Position numbers and translations under genes: made by a program | Notes under the pieces: generated by a model | What the model was told of the DNA's origin: nothing | Databases searched by the model: none | The model's input: only the letters and a program-made list of their open reading frames with translations | Shown here: piece by piece, positions 1 to 11,035 of the stretch | How positions within the stretch are numbered: the stretch's first letter is position 1 | How the letters are laid out: each line of letters begins with the position of its first letter | NCBI GenBank assembly: GCA_018715105.1 | Contig: DVMG01000198.1 | Location: 1-30,567 of the forward strand | DNA: 30,567 nt | DNA from: Candidatus Ventricola intestinavium | GTDB taxonomy: Bacteria; Bacillota; Clostridia; Christensenellales; Aristaeellaceae | Reading direction: 5' to 3'

Positions 1-210
1 CGGCTATGTAATCTCCGGTTCTGTCACTTCCGGCTCTGTAATCTCCGGTTCTGTCACTTCCGGCTCTGTGATCTCCGGTTCCGTCACTTCCGGCTCTGTA
101 ATCTCCGGTTCCGTCACTTCCGGCTCTGTAATCTCCGGTTCCGTAATTTCCGGCTCTGTGATCTCCGGTTCCGTCACTTCCGGCTCTGTGATCTCCGGTT
201 CCGTTCCTTC
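1..210 (-). repeat. 30-bp tandem repeat coding for EPEIT/EPEVT
   Basis: Seven consecutive 30-bp units fill 1-210, each made of two related 15-bp halves coding for five residues. Units differ at a few synonymous or Ile/Val positions (gta/gtg, ttc/tcc); the unit at 121-150 has a second Ile half, and the unit at 181-210 is degenerate at its end. The array runs into the window edge, so its full length is unknown. Such arrays change length easily by slippage or recombination. Confidence 0.95.
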
Positions 211-714
211 GGGCGCCGGCGTGGCAAAGCCGTACAGCGCGAGGTATGCGTCCGCTTCTTCCGGCGTGGCCGGTACCGGAGACACCCCGCTTGAGAACAC
301 AATCGCGATGGTGACAGGCGGCTGGGCGCTGTCAGCACTGCTTGTGAAATACAGCGGCTCATCCGGCACATAGCCCACTTCCGGATTTTCGGCCAGCGAG
401 AACTGCGCAACCGTCGCGCCCTCCTGCGTGACAAGCACAAACTGGCCCGTCGGCAGCGCGGAAATCTGCTCCGGCGTGAGCGTACTTTGATCCACCCAAT
501 AAACGATATCCCCCAGGGTGGTTGTCACCGTCGTGACAGGGATGTTCTGCTGCGAGCCATCCGGCATGGTGACAGTCAGGCTCGCCCAAAGGCTGGCGAA
601 ATCCAAAACCAGCTCTGGCGCGCCCGTCATATCCTGCGCGGAGGCAAGCGGTGAAGCCAGCGCAAACACGGCGCAAAGCATCACGGCCATCATCCGACGG
701 ATGATCTGCTTCAT
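4..714 (-). CDS. Secreted protein with C-terminal ITEPE/VTEPE repeat tail
   Basis: Predicted 236-residue exported protein of unknown function. The start at 714 is chosen because AGGAGG lies about nine bases upstream; the ATG ten codons further up has no such site. Residues 1-26 form a signal peptide (basic MKQIIRR, hydrophobic core, likely cleavage after ASA). Residues 27 to about 165 are a globular domain rich in Thr, Val and Pro with no motif I recognise. From about residue 170 the protein is a monotonous tail of alternating EPEIT and EPEVT pentapeptides, acidic and probably extended like a wall-spanning stalk. No LPXTG anchor is reached. The stop is a TAG that replaces the GAG of a repeat unit, and the next codon read at 3-1 is again Pro, so the tail may once have been longer. 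A promoter lies at 809-837. Function unknown; export is well supported. Confidence 0.8.
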   Translation of the reverse strand: MKQIIRRMMAVMLCAVFALASPLASAQDMTGAPELVLDFASLWASLTVTMPDGSQQNIPVTTVTTTLGDIVYWVDQSTLTPEQISALPTGQFVLVTQEGATVAQFSLAENPEVGYVPDEPLYFTSSADSAQPPVTIAIVFSSGVSPVPATPEEADAYLALYGFATPAPEGTEPEITEPEVTEPEITEPEITEPEITEPEVTEPEITEPEVTEPEITEPEVTEPEITEPEVTEPEIT

Positions 715-808
715 TTTGTTATCCTCCTTTTCCAGGTAAACCAAGGGCCTGCATGGTCAAAGGCTTACGCCCCTCCCCCTGCGCCCATACCTTTCCTTGA
801 CCGCTTTC

Positions 809-837
809 ATTGTAAAACGACAAAAGCCGCCTGTCAA
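809..837 (-). promoter_or_regulatory. Promoter of the repeat-protein gene
   Basis: On the minus strand TTGACA (837-832) and TACAAT (814-809) are separated by 17 bases, a near-consensus vegetative promoter. The start codon at 714 is about 90 bases downstream of the expected transcription start. The rest of 745-1023 holds no gene I can support, and no clear promoter for the plus-strand Nudix gene is visible in it. Confidence 0.8.
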
Positions 838-1023
838 CTCCGGGGCCGGATTTGCCAAGCATTTGCTGCTGCTTTACGCGTATAAAACGAATCAGAGGCA
901 GGGATTCTTCCCGGCCAGAGCGAATTTACAGGAAGAAAATTCCACAGCCGTTTCCATCCTGCGTCCGGGCGCCGCCTTTTGCGGGCGGCATGGCGCCGGC
1001 TGACAGAAAGGAGCCTTTCTTCC

Positions 1024-1590
1024 ATGAACGATCATTCTCTCAGGGAAATCCCCTTCTCATCGCAGACCCTGTATGACGGAAAAATTCTGCATGTCGAAAA
1101 ATGGCAGGTCACCTGCCCGAACGGGCATGAAGCGGCCCGTGAAATCGTGGTGCACAAGGGAGCGGCGGCGGTCGTTCCCGTTTATCCGGATGGCACGACG
1201 CTGCTTGTCCGCCAGCATCGCGTGGCCGTTGACCGGATCACGCTGGAGATTCCCGCCGGCAAGCTTGACAGTGCGCAGGAGAATCCGCTTGACTGCGCCG
1301 TGCGCGAACTCCGCGAAGAAACCGGCCTGACCGCCGGACGCATGACATACATGACCACCATCCTGACCACGCCCGGCTTTTGCACGGAAAAAATTGCGCT
1401 GTATCTGGCGCAGGATCTTGAGCAGGGAGAAACGCATCCGGATGAAGATGAATTCCTGGATCGGATCCGCATGCCGCTTGACGAGGCTGTAAAGCGCATC
1501 CTGCAGGGCGAAATCTGCGACAGCAAGACGATTTGCGGCCTGATGATGGCCAAAGCGTGGATAAACAGCCAGGGGGAAACGCGGACATGA
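1024..1590 (+). CDS. Nudix hydrolase, ADP-ribose pyrophosphatase type
   Basis: 188-residue Nudix enzyme, most like the NudF/ADP-ribose diphosphatase group, which cleaves ADP-ribose to AMP and ribose 5-phosphate in the cytoplasm. The start at 1024 follows AGAAAGGAG by about ten bases; the frame is open further upstream but without such a site. The Nudix box is clear: ITLEIPAGKLD leads into AVRELREETGL, with the REUxEExGU core intact. There is one extra residue between the first Gly and the first Glu compared with the usual Gx5Ex7 spacing. The C-terminal part (EDEFLDRIRMPLDEA) is typical of ADP-ribose pyrophosphatases. The stop codon overlaps the start of the next gene by ATGA, so the two are probably translationally coupled. 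Substrate is inferred from family only. Confidence 0.88.
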   Translation: MNDHSLREIPFSSQTLYDGKILHVEKWQVTCPNGHEAAREIVVHKGAAAVVPVYPDGTTLLVRQHRVAVDRITLEIPAGKLDSAQENPLDCAVRELREETGLTAGRMTYMTTILTTPGFCTEKIALYLAQDLEQGETHPDEDEFLDRIRMPLDEAVKRILQGEICDSKTICGLMMAKAWINSQGETRT

Positions 1591-3323
1591 CCGCCTGGCT
1601 TCCTCTCCTGTCCTCGTGGACCATCCAGGCCCATTCGCTGCCCGATCGCCTGATCCGGGCAGTTCATGCCGGTTTTTCACTGCCCGGCGCGCAGGCGCTG
1701 CTTCCTTATTCAGATCTGCTTGATTCGCTTCCGGAAGCTTCTAAAAATCCCCCGGGCGAGATGCAGGCGCCCTTCTCCCTTCCCGCGCAGATTCCGGAGG
1801 ATGTGGAAGGCCCCGTAACCCTGTCCCGCGAAGTGGATTTCGGCGCTCTTCGGGCGCAAACCGCTCATCTGCGGGTGGAACAGCCCCGGGGCCGCGGCCG
1901 TGTGATGCTGGATGACGAAGTGCTTGCCGAGTTTGACAGCTCCCGCTTTCCCGCCTTTCCCTGCGAGGCCCCGGGCCTATTGACCCTGGATGTGACCGAT
2001 GCGCTGCGCCTGCGAAAGCGCCGCACGCTGCGCCTGTGCTTTGAGGCCGTGCGGCCCGCGGGCATCGCCGGCAGCGTGATGCTTCACGCCACGGCGCACG
2101 CCCGGCTGAGCAGCGTGCGCATCACCCCGGATCCGGCGCGCCAAAACATGCGTCTTTCGCTGGATGTGCAGGCCGATGATGCGGGTGTCTATGCCCTTCG
2201 CGCCCAGGCCGTTTCCCCGGGCGAGTCCCTGCCCGCCTGGGAAATCACCCTTGAACTGGATGCAAAGGCGCGCCGAACGGTTTCGCTGGATCTTCCCGTG
2301 CCCGCGGATCGCTTTCACGCCGGGACAGCCTATGCCGCGCCGGTGATAAAAATTCTGCTTTTCCTGCGCACACGGCAGGCGTCCGTCCTGCCCGGTGTGC
2401 TGTGCGACAGCATCACGCAGATGTGCGGCTATCCGGGCAAAGCGGCCCCCTTTGACCTGCCGCTGACGCCGGAAGAATGCTTTCAGCCGCCGGATCCCCT
2501 CATCATGCGGCTCAAAACGCTGGCGCTTCCAGGTGTTTTTCTGCCTGTGGCCGCACCGGATGCCCTCTATCGCGCTTTGACGCGGGCGGCCATCGCCGCA
2601 CGCCAGCTCACCGGCGGCGATCCGGCGCTGCAGGCGCGTCTTGCCCGAATTCCGTGCGTCACATGCCAGCACGCGCCGGACGGCAGCGGGATTCCCCTGC
2701 CTCCTGAGCTGTCCGCCTGGCTGCTGTGCGGCCTGATCGCCTGTCCGCGCAGCATACCGGCTGATCTGACACCTGCCGAGATCCTTCTGGAGGTGTCAGG
2801 ACGGCCGCTGAACCCATGGGACAGCGGTGTGCGCAGTGTCCTTGAATGGCTGCGCGCGCTCTTCGTGCGTTTACGCGCCGAAGCCGCCCGGCAGGGGCGC
2901 CTGTCAGGGGCGATCTGCGCCCCCGGCGAATGGCATATTCCCGACATCGCGGATGCGTTGTCCACTGCGCTGGCCCCTCTGCATCTGGGCGTTCTCCCCC
3001 TGTGCGGCGCATGGTGGGCGGGTTCCCATTTCAGCGCATCGCTCCATGCCTTTGTCCCGCAGGGCGCGCTCTCCCCGCAGCAGCGCGCTTTATCCCTGAC
3101 GGCCACAGCTATTTTGGAGGATGAGGAGGGAAACGTTCTCGCGCGCTGTGACTGCGTCTGCCCCCCGGAAGGCGGCGCTCTCGGGACGATCAGCGCCATC
3201 CTGCCGGAATCCTCCTGCGTGCTGCAGCTGACCACCTGCATTCAGTGCGGCGGCACCACGCTTGAGCAGAGCGTTCTGCCCGTTTATGTGGGAACACGCG
3301 GCATGCTGGAAGCCGCTTTTTAG
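1587..3323 (+). CDS. GH2-like beta-sandwich protein, function unknown
   Basis: 578-residue protein of unknown function. The start at 1587 is chosen because its ATGA overlaps the Nudix stop and AGGGGGA lies upstream. Residues of about 60-175 resemble the N-terminal sugar-binding jelly-roll of GH2 glycosidases: a paired-strand pattern ending in LTLDVTDAL, then AGIAGSVMLHA, close to the GIxGxVxL signature of that fold. An Ig-like segment follows (about 176-270, SSVRITPDP onward). The remaining 300 residues do not show the catalytic NE motif of a GH2 barrel; they are Ala/Leu/Pro-rich with several Cys and end in another beta-rich segment. No signal peptide is seen, so it is probably cytoplasmic. 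It may be a degenerate glycosidase or a binding protein. Fold assignment is weak; existence of the gene is firm because of coupling and length. Confidence 0.7.
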   Translation: MTAWLPLLSSWTIQAHSLPDRLIRAVHAGFSLPGAQALLPYSDLLDSLPEASKNPPGEMQAPFSLPAQIPEDVEGPVTLSREVDFGALRAQTAHLRVEQPRGRGRVMLDDEVLAEFDSSRFPAFPCEAPGLLTLDVTDALRLRKRRTLRLCFEAVRPAGIAGSVMLHATAHARLSSVRITPDPARQNMRLSLDVQADDAGVYALRAQAVSPGESLPAWEITLELDAKARRTVSLDLPVPADRFHAGTAYAAPVIKILLFLRTRQASVLPGVLCDSITQMCGYPGKAAPFDLPLTPEECFQPPDPLIMRLKTLALPGVFLPVAAPDALYRALTRAAIAARQLTGGDPALQARLARIPCVTCQHAPDGSGIPLPPELSAWLLCGLIACPRSIPADLTPAEILLEVSGRPLNPWDSGVRSVLEWLRALFVRLRAEAARQGRLSGAICAPGEWHIPDIADALSTALAPLHLGVLPLCGAWWAGSHFSASLHAFVPQGALSPQQRALSLTATAILEDEEGNVLARCDCVCPPEGGALGTISAILPESSCVLQLTTCIQCGGTTLEQSVLPVYVGTRGMLEAAF

Positions 3324-3510
3324 CCCCTCTTTTCAGTCATGCCTCTTCTGGCGATGAGCGCGCCGTTTTTTCCCTGTTTTCCCACTCCTGCCGGGTGGAA
3401 AGAAGCCGCCGCCCCTTTTTCCGGAAAAGATAAAAGAATCTGAAAAAGAAGGAGGAAAAAATTGAAGAGACACGCTTGCACGCCGCGATTCACTTTTTTC
3501 ATTTCACCCC
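3324..3510. other. Intergenic region before the ileS promoter
   Basis: No gene supported. It contains a perfect 12-base palindrome TTTTCCGGAAAA at 3417-3428, with no T-tract after it, and a purine-rich run with AAGGAGG at 3449-3455 followed six bases later by TTG. The frame from that TTG runs through the ileS promoter and T-box and is treated as chance. Confidence 0.5.
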
Positions 3511-3539
3511 TTTACAAACCCATCAAAACCGGGTATCAT
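3511..3539 (+). promoter_or_regulatory. ileS promoter
   Basis: TTTACA (3511-3516) and TATCAT (3534-3539) with a 17-base spacer, placing the transcription start near 3546, directly ahead of the T-box leader. Confidence 0.85.
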
Positions 3540-3545
3540 AAGGAC

Positions 3546-3780
3546 GATATGAAACGCGACGACGCGGGACGCGCACGCCTTATGCCGCAAAGAGAGCCGG
3601 AGATGGGTGGAATTCCGGACGGACGGGACGTGGGAGATCACCCGCAGCAGCGGCCCCTTGAGGCAACGATGCTCAGAGGTGGACGGCTTCGCCCCGTTAT
3701 GGCGATAAGCGGGCGCTTTTGCGCCAAATTGGGTGGTACCGCGGGCAGCCTCGTCCCATGTGGATGAGGCTGCCTTATTT
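3546..3780 (+). promoter_or_regulatory. T-box leader, Ile specifier, controlling ileS
   Basis: A tRNA-sensing riboswitch upstream of ileS. The conserved T-box core TGGTACCGCG is at 3734-3743. Stem I shows a hairpin CCGGA/TCCGG around GATGGGTGGAAT (3597-3617), and the 3' side of the specifier loop reads GGGAGATCACCC, giving ATC (3637-3639) followed by A, as expected for isoleucine. The leader ends in a terminator at 3744-3780 whose 5' arm follows the antiterminator-forming core. By family knowledge uncharged tRNA-Ile stabilises the antiterminator and switches ileS on; charged tRNA leaves it off. Exact stem boundaries are read by eye. Confidence 0.93.
3744..3780 (+). terminator. T-box terminator before ileS
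   Basis: GGCAGCCTCGTCC (3744-3756) pairs with GGATGAGGCTGCC (3762-3774), followed by TTATTT. This is the off-state hairpin of the Ile T-box. Confidence 0.88.
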
Positions 3781-3800
3781 GCACCAACAGGAGGAAGCGT

Positions 3801-6929
<3,129 letters not shown>

Positions 6930-7053
6930 CATCGCGTTTTGCTCCGGTAAAACCGTTCCCGGAAAACGGGGCGCTTTGCTCTTCTTTCAGGGCGTTTATC
7001 CATGACCCGGCCGGATCAAACCAACGGCTTAAAAAGATGATGAAAAAGAAACC

Positions 7054-8367
7054 ATGAGAAAAATAGTCATCGCGGGCGCGGGGGCATATCATTTTGCCCC
7101 CGCCATTTTAGAGGATCTCTTTGTCCGTTACCGCATGCCGGTGGAAATCTGGCTCGTGGATGCGGATTTGGATATGGCGGAGCTCACCGCACGCGGCGCG
7201 CAGGCGCTGGCGCGCGCATTCGGCGTGCAGGCGCAGTTTTACTATACCACGCAGCTGCATAAGGCGATCTTTTCTTCCGATGCGGTGGTCCTCTGCTCGG
7301 ATTTTCTGGATGAAGAGGCCTGGCAAAAGGATTATGAGGCGCTCAGCAGCGTGGGCCTGGGCAAGCAGGTTCGCCTGACGGGCGGCCTCGGCGGGGCCAT
7401 GCAGACACTGCGGGCCGTAGGCTTTATTGCGGATGTGGCCGATCAAATGCACCAGGAATGCCCGGATGCCACGCTCATCCTGTGCGACAGCGGTTTCGGC
7501 GGCCTTCCGCTCTCCCGCGCGTGCGAAGCGGCGCAGTGCCATTGCGGCATCCGCACGCTGGGCGTCAGCGGGGTCGCCGAGCAGACGAGGCATCGCCTGG
7601 CGCTCTATCTGAATGTCCGAGAGGAGAACCTGCTCATCCGCTGTGCGGGGCTCAACGGCTTTTCCTGGGTTGCTCAGCTGAGGGACACGCAAAAAGGCGT
7701 GGATCTCCTTCCCCGCTGCATGCAGGAAATGCGCGAGGACAGCCGTGAACAGCTCAGCGCTCAATATATCGACTGGTATGGCGCCATCCCTGCGGGCACG
7801 CGTGTGACGCAGTATGAGCTGCTCGCCGATACGGACCTGAGCCCGCGCCGCACGGTGTTTCCCCTCTCCGGAGTGGGGGCGGCCGATTATGAGCTGCGCA
7901 AGCGCAATCTGGCGCTTTTAACGGTGCACGGCCCCATGCGCCCGCAGGGGCTCAAGGCCTGGGGACAGATCCGCACAAGCGGCCTTGCCTCGGCGCGGCC
8001 CATTGAAATCCTGCGTGCGCTGTGGGGCGAAGGGGAATGCCGGGTGGAGAGCCTCACCATGCCGTGCGACGGCGCGCTTGCCAGCGTGACCCCCGGACGC
8101 TTTGTGGAAGTTCCCGCGCAGGTGGATGCGCAGGGAGCGCAGGGATATGCCGTCACGCTGCCGGTGGAGCTGGAAGAGCTCATGGAGCAGTTGAGCCTGT
8201 GCAACCGGCTCTATGCCGAGGCGGCTGTCCGGGGCAGCCGCAAGGCTCTGCGCGAAGCGCTTGAAATCGATCCGGCGCTCACGGGCGTCGATCTGCTTTA
8301 TGCCGAGGAAGTGCTCGGCCAAATGATGGAGGGCCAGCAGGAAAAGCTTCCCCGCTTTTTTGCCTGA
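7054..8367 (+). CDS. GH4-like NAD-binding protein lacking the metal site
   Basis: 437-residue homologue of glycoside hydrolase family 4 (GlvA, MelA, LplD relatives), enzymes that use NAD and a divalent metal. The N-terminal Rossmann region is visible (IVIAGAGAYHFAPAIL, then EIWLVDADLDMAEL), as are the family's LTGGLGG segment and a GLNGFSW segment. The residues that hold metal and catalyse are missing: the GxC(D/H/N) motif is GVSG (170-173), the GxNH motif is GLNG with Gly202 in place of His, and the NP-type motif before it reads CDSGFGG (near 145). It may therefore be a non-hydrolytic NAD-binding protein, or have changed chemistry. The start codon has only a weak GA-rich site upstream (GATGATGAAAAAG). 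It lies 124 bases after ileS and 24 before the GNAT gene. Confidence 0.78.
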   Translation: MRKIVIAGAGAYHFAPAILEDLFVRYRMPVEIWLVDADLDMAELTARGAQALARAFGVQAQFYYTTQLHKAIFSSDAVVLCSDFLDEEAWQKDYEALSSVGLGKQVRLTGGLGGAMQTLRAVGFIADVADQMHQECPDATLILCDSGFGGLPLSRACEAAQCHCGIRTLGVSGVAEQTRHRLALYLNVREENLLIRCAGLNGFSWVAQLRDTQKGVDLLPRCMQEMREDSREQLSAQYIDWYGAIPAGTRVTQYELLADTDLSPRRTVFPLSGVGAADYELRKRNLALLTVHGPMRPQGLKAWGQIRTSGLASARPIEILRALWGEGECRVESLTMPCDGALASVTPGRFVEVPAQVDAQGAQGYAVTLPVELEELMEQLSLCNRLYAEAAVRGSRKALREALEIDPALTGVDLLYAEEVLGQMMEGQQEKLPRFFA

Positions 8368-8391
8368 TCCCCAACGAATGGAGGAGCCCCT

Positions 8392-8928
8392 GTGATCACA
8401 TACAGACCGCTTTTGCCCGCGGAGATCACCCCTTCGCTGTTTTCCCGTTTTATCCGCCGCCAGGAAGGGACCCACTGCCTGCGCCGTGATGCGAACGGCA
8501 TGTGGCAGACTGTATTTTCCCCCTTTATCGACGATTGGAGCGCACAGGATGTTGCGTTTTTGTGCGACTGCCTGCGGCGCACGCTCGCATCCGGCGGGTT
8601 TGTGGCGGGCGCTTTGGATGAGGAGGGGTTTGTCAAGGGCTTTGTCTGTGTGCGGGCAGAGCCGCTTGGCCCATCCGGAGAATATCTGGATCTGGCAAGC
8701 CTCCACGTTTCAAAGGAGATGCGCGGCCTTGGCATGGGCCGCGCGCTTTTTGAAGAGGCAAAGCGCTTCGCCCGCTCACGCGGGGCAAAAAAACTCTATA
8801 TTTCCGCTCATTCCGCCGTGGAAAGCCAGGCTTTTTACGCCGCCATGGGCTGTGTGGATGCCTGCATGATTCAGGAAGAGCATGCGCAGCGCGAGCCGTA
8901 TGACCGCCAAATGGAATGCATGCTGTAA
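8392..8928 (+). CDS. GNAT-family N-acetyltransferase
   Basis: 178-residue acetyl-CoA-dependent acetyltransferase of unknown substrate. GTG start at 8392, five bases after GGAGGAG. The acetyl-CoA pyrophosphate-binding signature is RGLGMGRALF in the stretch after LDLASLHVSKEM; the following SAVESQAFYAAMGC is the usual GNAT motif B. The ending, EEHAQREPYDRQMECML, is common in clostridial GNAT proteins. It sits 24 bases after the GH4-like gene and is likely cotranscribed with it. Confidence 0.88.
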   Translation: MITYRPLLPAEITPSLFSRFIRRQEGTHCLRRDANGMWQTVFSPFIDDWSAQDVAFLCDCLRRTLASGGFVAGALDEEGFVKGFVCVRAEPLGPSGEYLDLASLHVSKEMRGLGMGRALFEEAKRFARSRGAKKLYISAHSAVESQAFYAAMGCVDACMIQEEHAQREPYDRQMECML

Positions 8929-9020
8929 ACGCGGCCCCGGACGCATCCCAAAAGGGGCTGTCTGATGAATCCTGAACATGCCAAGAAGCAACTTTTCGGG
9001 GAATCATGGGTTTTTTTGAG

Positions 9021-9071
9021 TTTGGGGCTCTGCCCAACGCCCCGCCAAAGGATTTTCCGATCGCCCTTTGG
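9021..9071 (+). repeat. Two-hairpin intergenic element, copy 1
   Basis: TTGGGGC-TCT-GCCCAA (9022-9036) is followed by a second hairpin CCAAAGG (9045-9051) paired with CCTTTGG (9065-9071). The first stem reappears almost unchanged and in the same orientation at 15994-16014. It lies in the 425-base gap 8929-9353, which otherwise holds a hairpin GCCTGCC/GGCAGGC at 9136-9156 and the promoter of the next gene, and no gene I can support. Confidence 0.55.
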
Positions 9072-9193
9072 AAACCTTCGGGCGCAAATTCTTCGTTTTT
9101 GCTTGAAGTTTTTGCTTGGAATGTCTGAATGCTTAGCCTGCCCCCAACCGGCAGGCCGCGGGTTGGATTCCGTGCCCTTTTTTCCGCCGGCCC

Positions 9194-9222
9194 TTGACAG
9201 GCCGCGCCCGTCATGCTATGGT
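9194..9222 (+). promoter_or_regulatory. Promoter of the MBOAT-SGNH unit
   Basis: TTGACA (9194-9199), 17-base spacer, TATGGT (9217-9222). The transcribed leader before the MBOAT start is about 125 bases. Confidence 0.8.
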
Positions 9223-9353
9223 GTTGTCTTGGAATTTATATCCGATAGCCGGACGGCTGGCAGGCATTCCCTTCCGCCGTTTTCACCCCCTTTAACCGGG
9301 CGCATATTACCGGTTGGCGGGAGCTTTTCCTGCCAATAGAAAGAGGAAATCCC

Positions 9354-10946
9354 ATGTCGCTTTTCACCCTCGTGTTTTTTTCCTTTCTGTGCGCGGGGTT
9401 CTATTACCTGTGCCCGCTGCGTTTTCGCCCCGCTGTGCTGCTGCTGGTCAGCTATGCGTTTTATGCCTATCACGGCCTGAATGCGCTTCCCTTCATCCTG
9501 GTCACGACGGCCAGCACCTATCTGGGCGCGCTGGCCATCGGCCGCCTGGGAGAAAGCAGCAGGGCGTATCTGCGCGAGCACAGGGACACCCTGAGCGCCG
9601 CGGAAAAAAAGGCGCGCAAACAGCGCGTGCGTGCCCGCCAGCGCATGCTCTTTTTGTTGACGCTTCTGCTCAATTTCGGCATCCTGGCCGCACTCAAGTA
9701 TCTGGAGCCGCTGCTGGGCCTGGGGGCCGCTCTGGCAGGCGCGGTCACCGGCAGGGAACCGGCGCCGCCGGCGCTTGATCTGCTTTTGCCGCTGGGCATC
9801 TCCTTTTACACCTTCCAGTCCATGGGATACCTGATCGACGTATACAACGGCAAATATGCCGCCGAAAAGAATCCCGCGCGCTTTGCGCTCTATGTTTCCT
9901 TTTTCCCCCAGCTGATCCAGGGGCCGATCGGCCGCTATGATCAGCTGGGGCCGCAACTTGCGTCCGGCCATCGCTTTGATTTTGAGGAGATCAAGCGCGG
10001 CGCGCTGCTGATGCTCTGGGGCTTTTTCAAAAAGAAGGTCATCGCCGACCGCGCTCTGCCGCTGGTGGAAGAGGTCTTTGCCAATCAGAGCGCATACGGC
10101 GGAGCCGTGATCGTCATCGGCGTGCTGTTTTATTCCCTGCAGCAGTATACGGATTTTTCAGGCGGCATCGATCTGGTCACAGGCGTTGCGCAGCTGTTCG
10201 GCATTCGCCTTGCTCCCAATTTCAGGCGGCCGTATTTCTCGGTTTCCCTGGGCGAATTCTGGCGGCGCTGGCATATCAGCCTGGGCAGCTGGATGCGGGA
10301 CTACGTCTTTTATCCCTTTGCGCTCACCCGGCCCATGAATCGCCTGAGCAAGATGCTCAAAAAGCGCGTGGGCACACACATGGCCCGCGCCCTGCCCGCG
10401 GCGCTTGGCAACATTCTGGTCTTTTTCCTGGTGGGCATCTGGCATGGCGCGCAGATGAACTATGTGCTCTGGGGTCTTTATAACGGCGTGATTCTGGCAT
10501 GCACCGCTCTGGCGGATCCCCTCTATAAGCGCGCCTGCGAGCGCCTGCCCCGCCTCACGGCATCCCGCGGCTTTTATGTGTTCCGCGTGTTGCGCACATT
10601 TCTGATCGTCAACATCGGCTGGTATTTTGACCGCTGTGTGCGGGCGGGCGATGCGTTTGCCATGCTGGGCAAAACCCTGTTTGACCCGCGGCTTTCCCAG
10701 CTTTCGGACGGCACGCTCCTGTGCCTGGGCCTCAAGCCGGGGGACTATGCCGTGCTGCTGGCGGCGACGCTTCTTCTCTTTGCCGTCTCCCTTCTTCAGG
10801 AGGCGGGCGTCAGGGTTCGCGATGCCGTGCTTTCCCGCCCGCTCGCGCTTCGCTGGGCGCTGATCTATGCCCTGCTTCTTTTCACCCTCTGGACATTTTC
10901 CGGAAGCAGTTCCGGCACAGGCGGCTTTATGTACGCGGTATTCTGA
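9354..10946 (+). CDS. MBOAT-family O-acyltransferase (DltB/AlgI-like)
   Basis: 530-residue multi-pass membrane protein of the MBOAT family. GAGG lies about eight bases before the start. Hydrophobic segments begin at residue 2 and recur to the C-terminus. The family core is clear: LLPLGISFYTFQSMGYLIDVY, then FFPQLIQGPIGRYDQ, SLGEFWRRWHISLGSWMRDY with His307, and VGIWHGAQMNYVLWGLYNG with the invariant His364. DltB and AlgI pass an acyl group from a cytoplasmic donor to an acceptor at the outer face. A carrier protein and adenylating ligase are encoded downstream and an SGNH partner directly after it, so a DltB-like role using an acyl carrier donor is likely. The acyl group could also be acetate, as in AlgI/PatA systems. 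Confidence 0.93.
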   Translation: MSLFTLVFFSFLCAGFYYLCPLRFRPAVLLLVSYAFYAYHGLNALPFILVTTASTYLGALAIGRLGESSRAYLREHRDTLSAAEKKARKQRVRARQRMLFLLTLLLNFGILAALKYLEPLLGLGAALAGAVTGREPAPPALDLLLPLGISFYTFQSMGYLIDVYNGKYAAEKNPARFALYVSFFPQLIQGPIGRYDQLGPQLASGHRFDFEEIKRGALLMLWGFFKKKVIADRALPLVEEVFANQSAYGGAVIVIGVLFYSLQQYTDFSGGIDLVTGVAQLFGIRLAPNFRRPYFSVSLGEFWRRWHISLGSWMRDYVFYPFALTRPMNRLSKMLKKRVGTHMARALPAALGNILVFFLVGIWHGAQMNYVLWGLYNGVILACTALADPLYKRACERLPRLTASRGFYVFRVLRTFLIVNIGWYFDRCVRAGDAFAMLGKTLFDPRLSQLSDGTLLCLGLKPGDYAVLLAATLLLFAVSLLQEAGVRVRDAVLSRPLALRWALIYALLLFTLWTFSGSSSGTGGFMYAVF

Positions 10947-10956
10947 TGGGCGGAGT

Positions 10957-10977
10957 TCCCGCGGCATGTCCGCGGGA
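10957..10977 (+). other. Stem-loop between MBOAT and SGNH genes
   Basis: TCCCGCGG (10957-10964), loop CATGT, CCGCGGGA (10970-10977): a perfect 8-bp GC-rich stem with no T-tract after it. It may be a processing or stability element between two cotranscribed genes; it is unlikely to be a full terminator. Confidence 0.5.
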
Positions 10978-11035
10978 CAGGCGCCTTTGCATGCTGCCCC
11001 GCCCCGATTTTTCTACCTTCGCAGGAGGCATATCC

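Noticed and set aside
3462..3767. TTG-started frame with a good AAGGAGG six bases upstream
   Set aside because: It overlaps the ileS promoter and the whole T-box leader, whose structure explains the sequence; the product resembles nothing. The purine run probably arises by chance.
8950..9000. GGGGCTGTC-like sequence resembling an insertion sequence end
   Set aside because: No matching inverted end, target duplication or transposase frame is found in the gap, so an IS or MITE cannot be supported.
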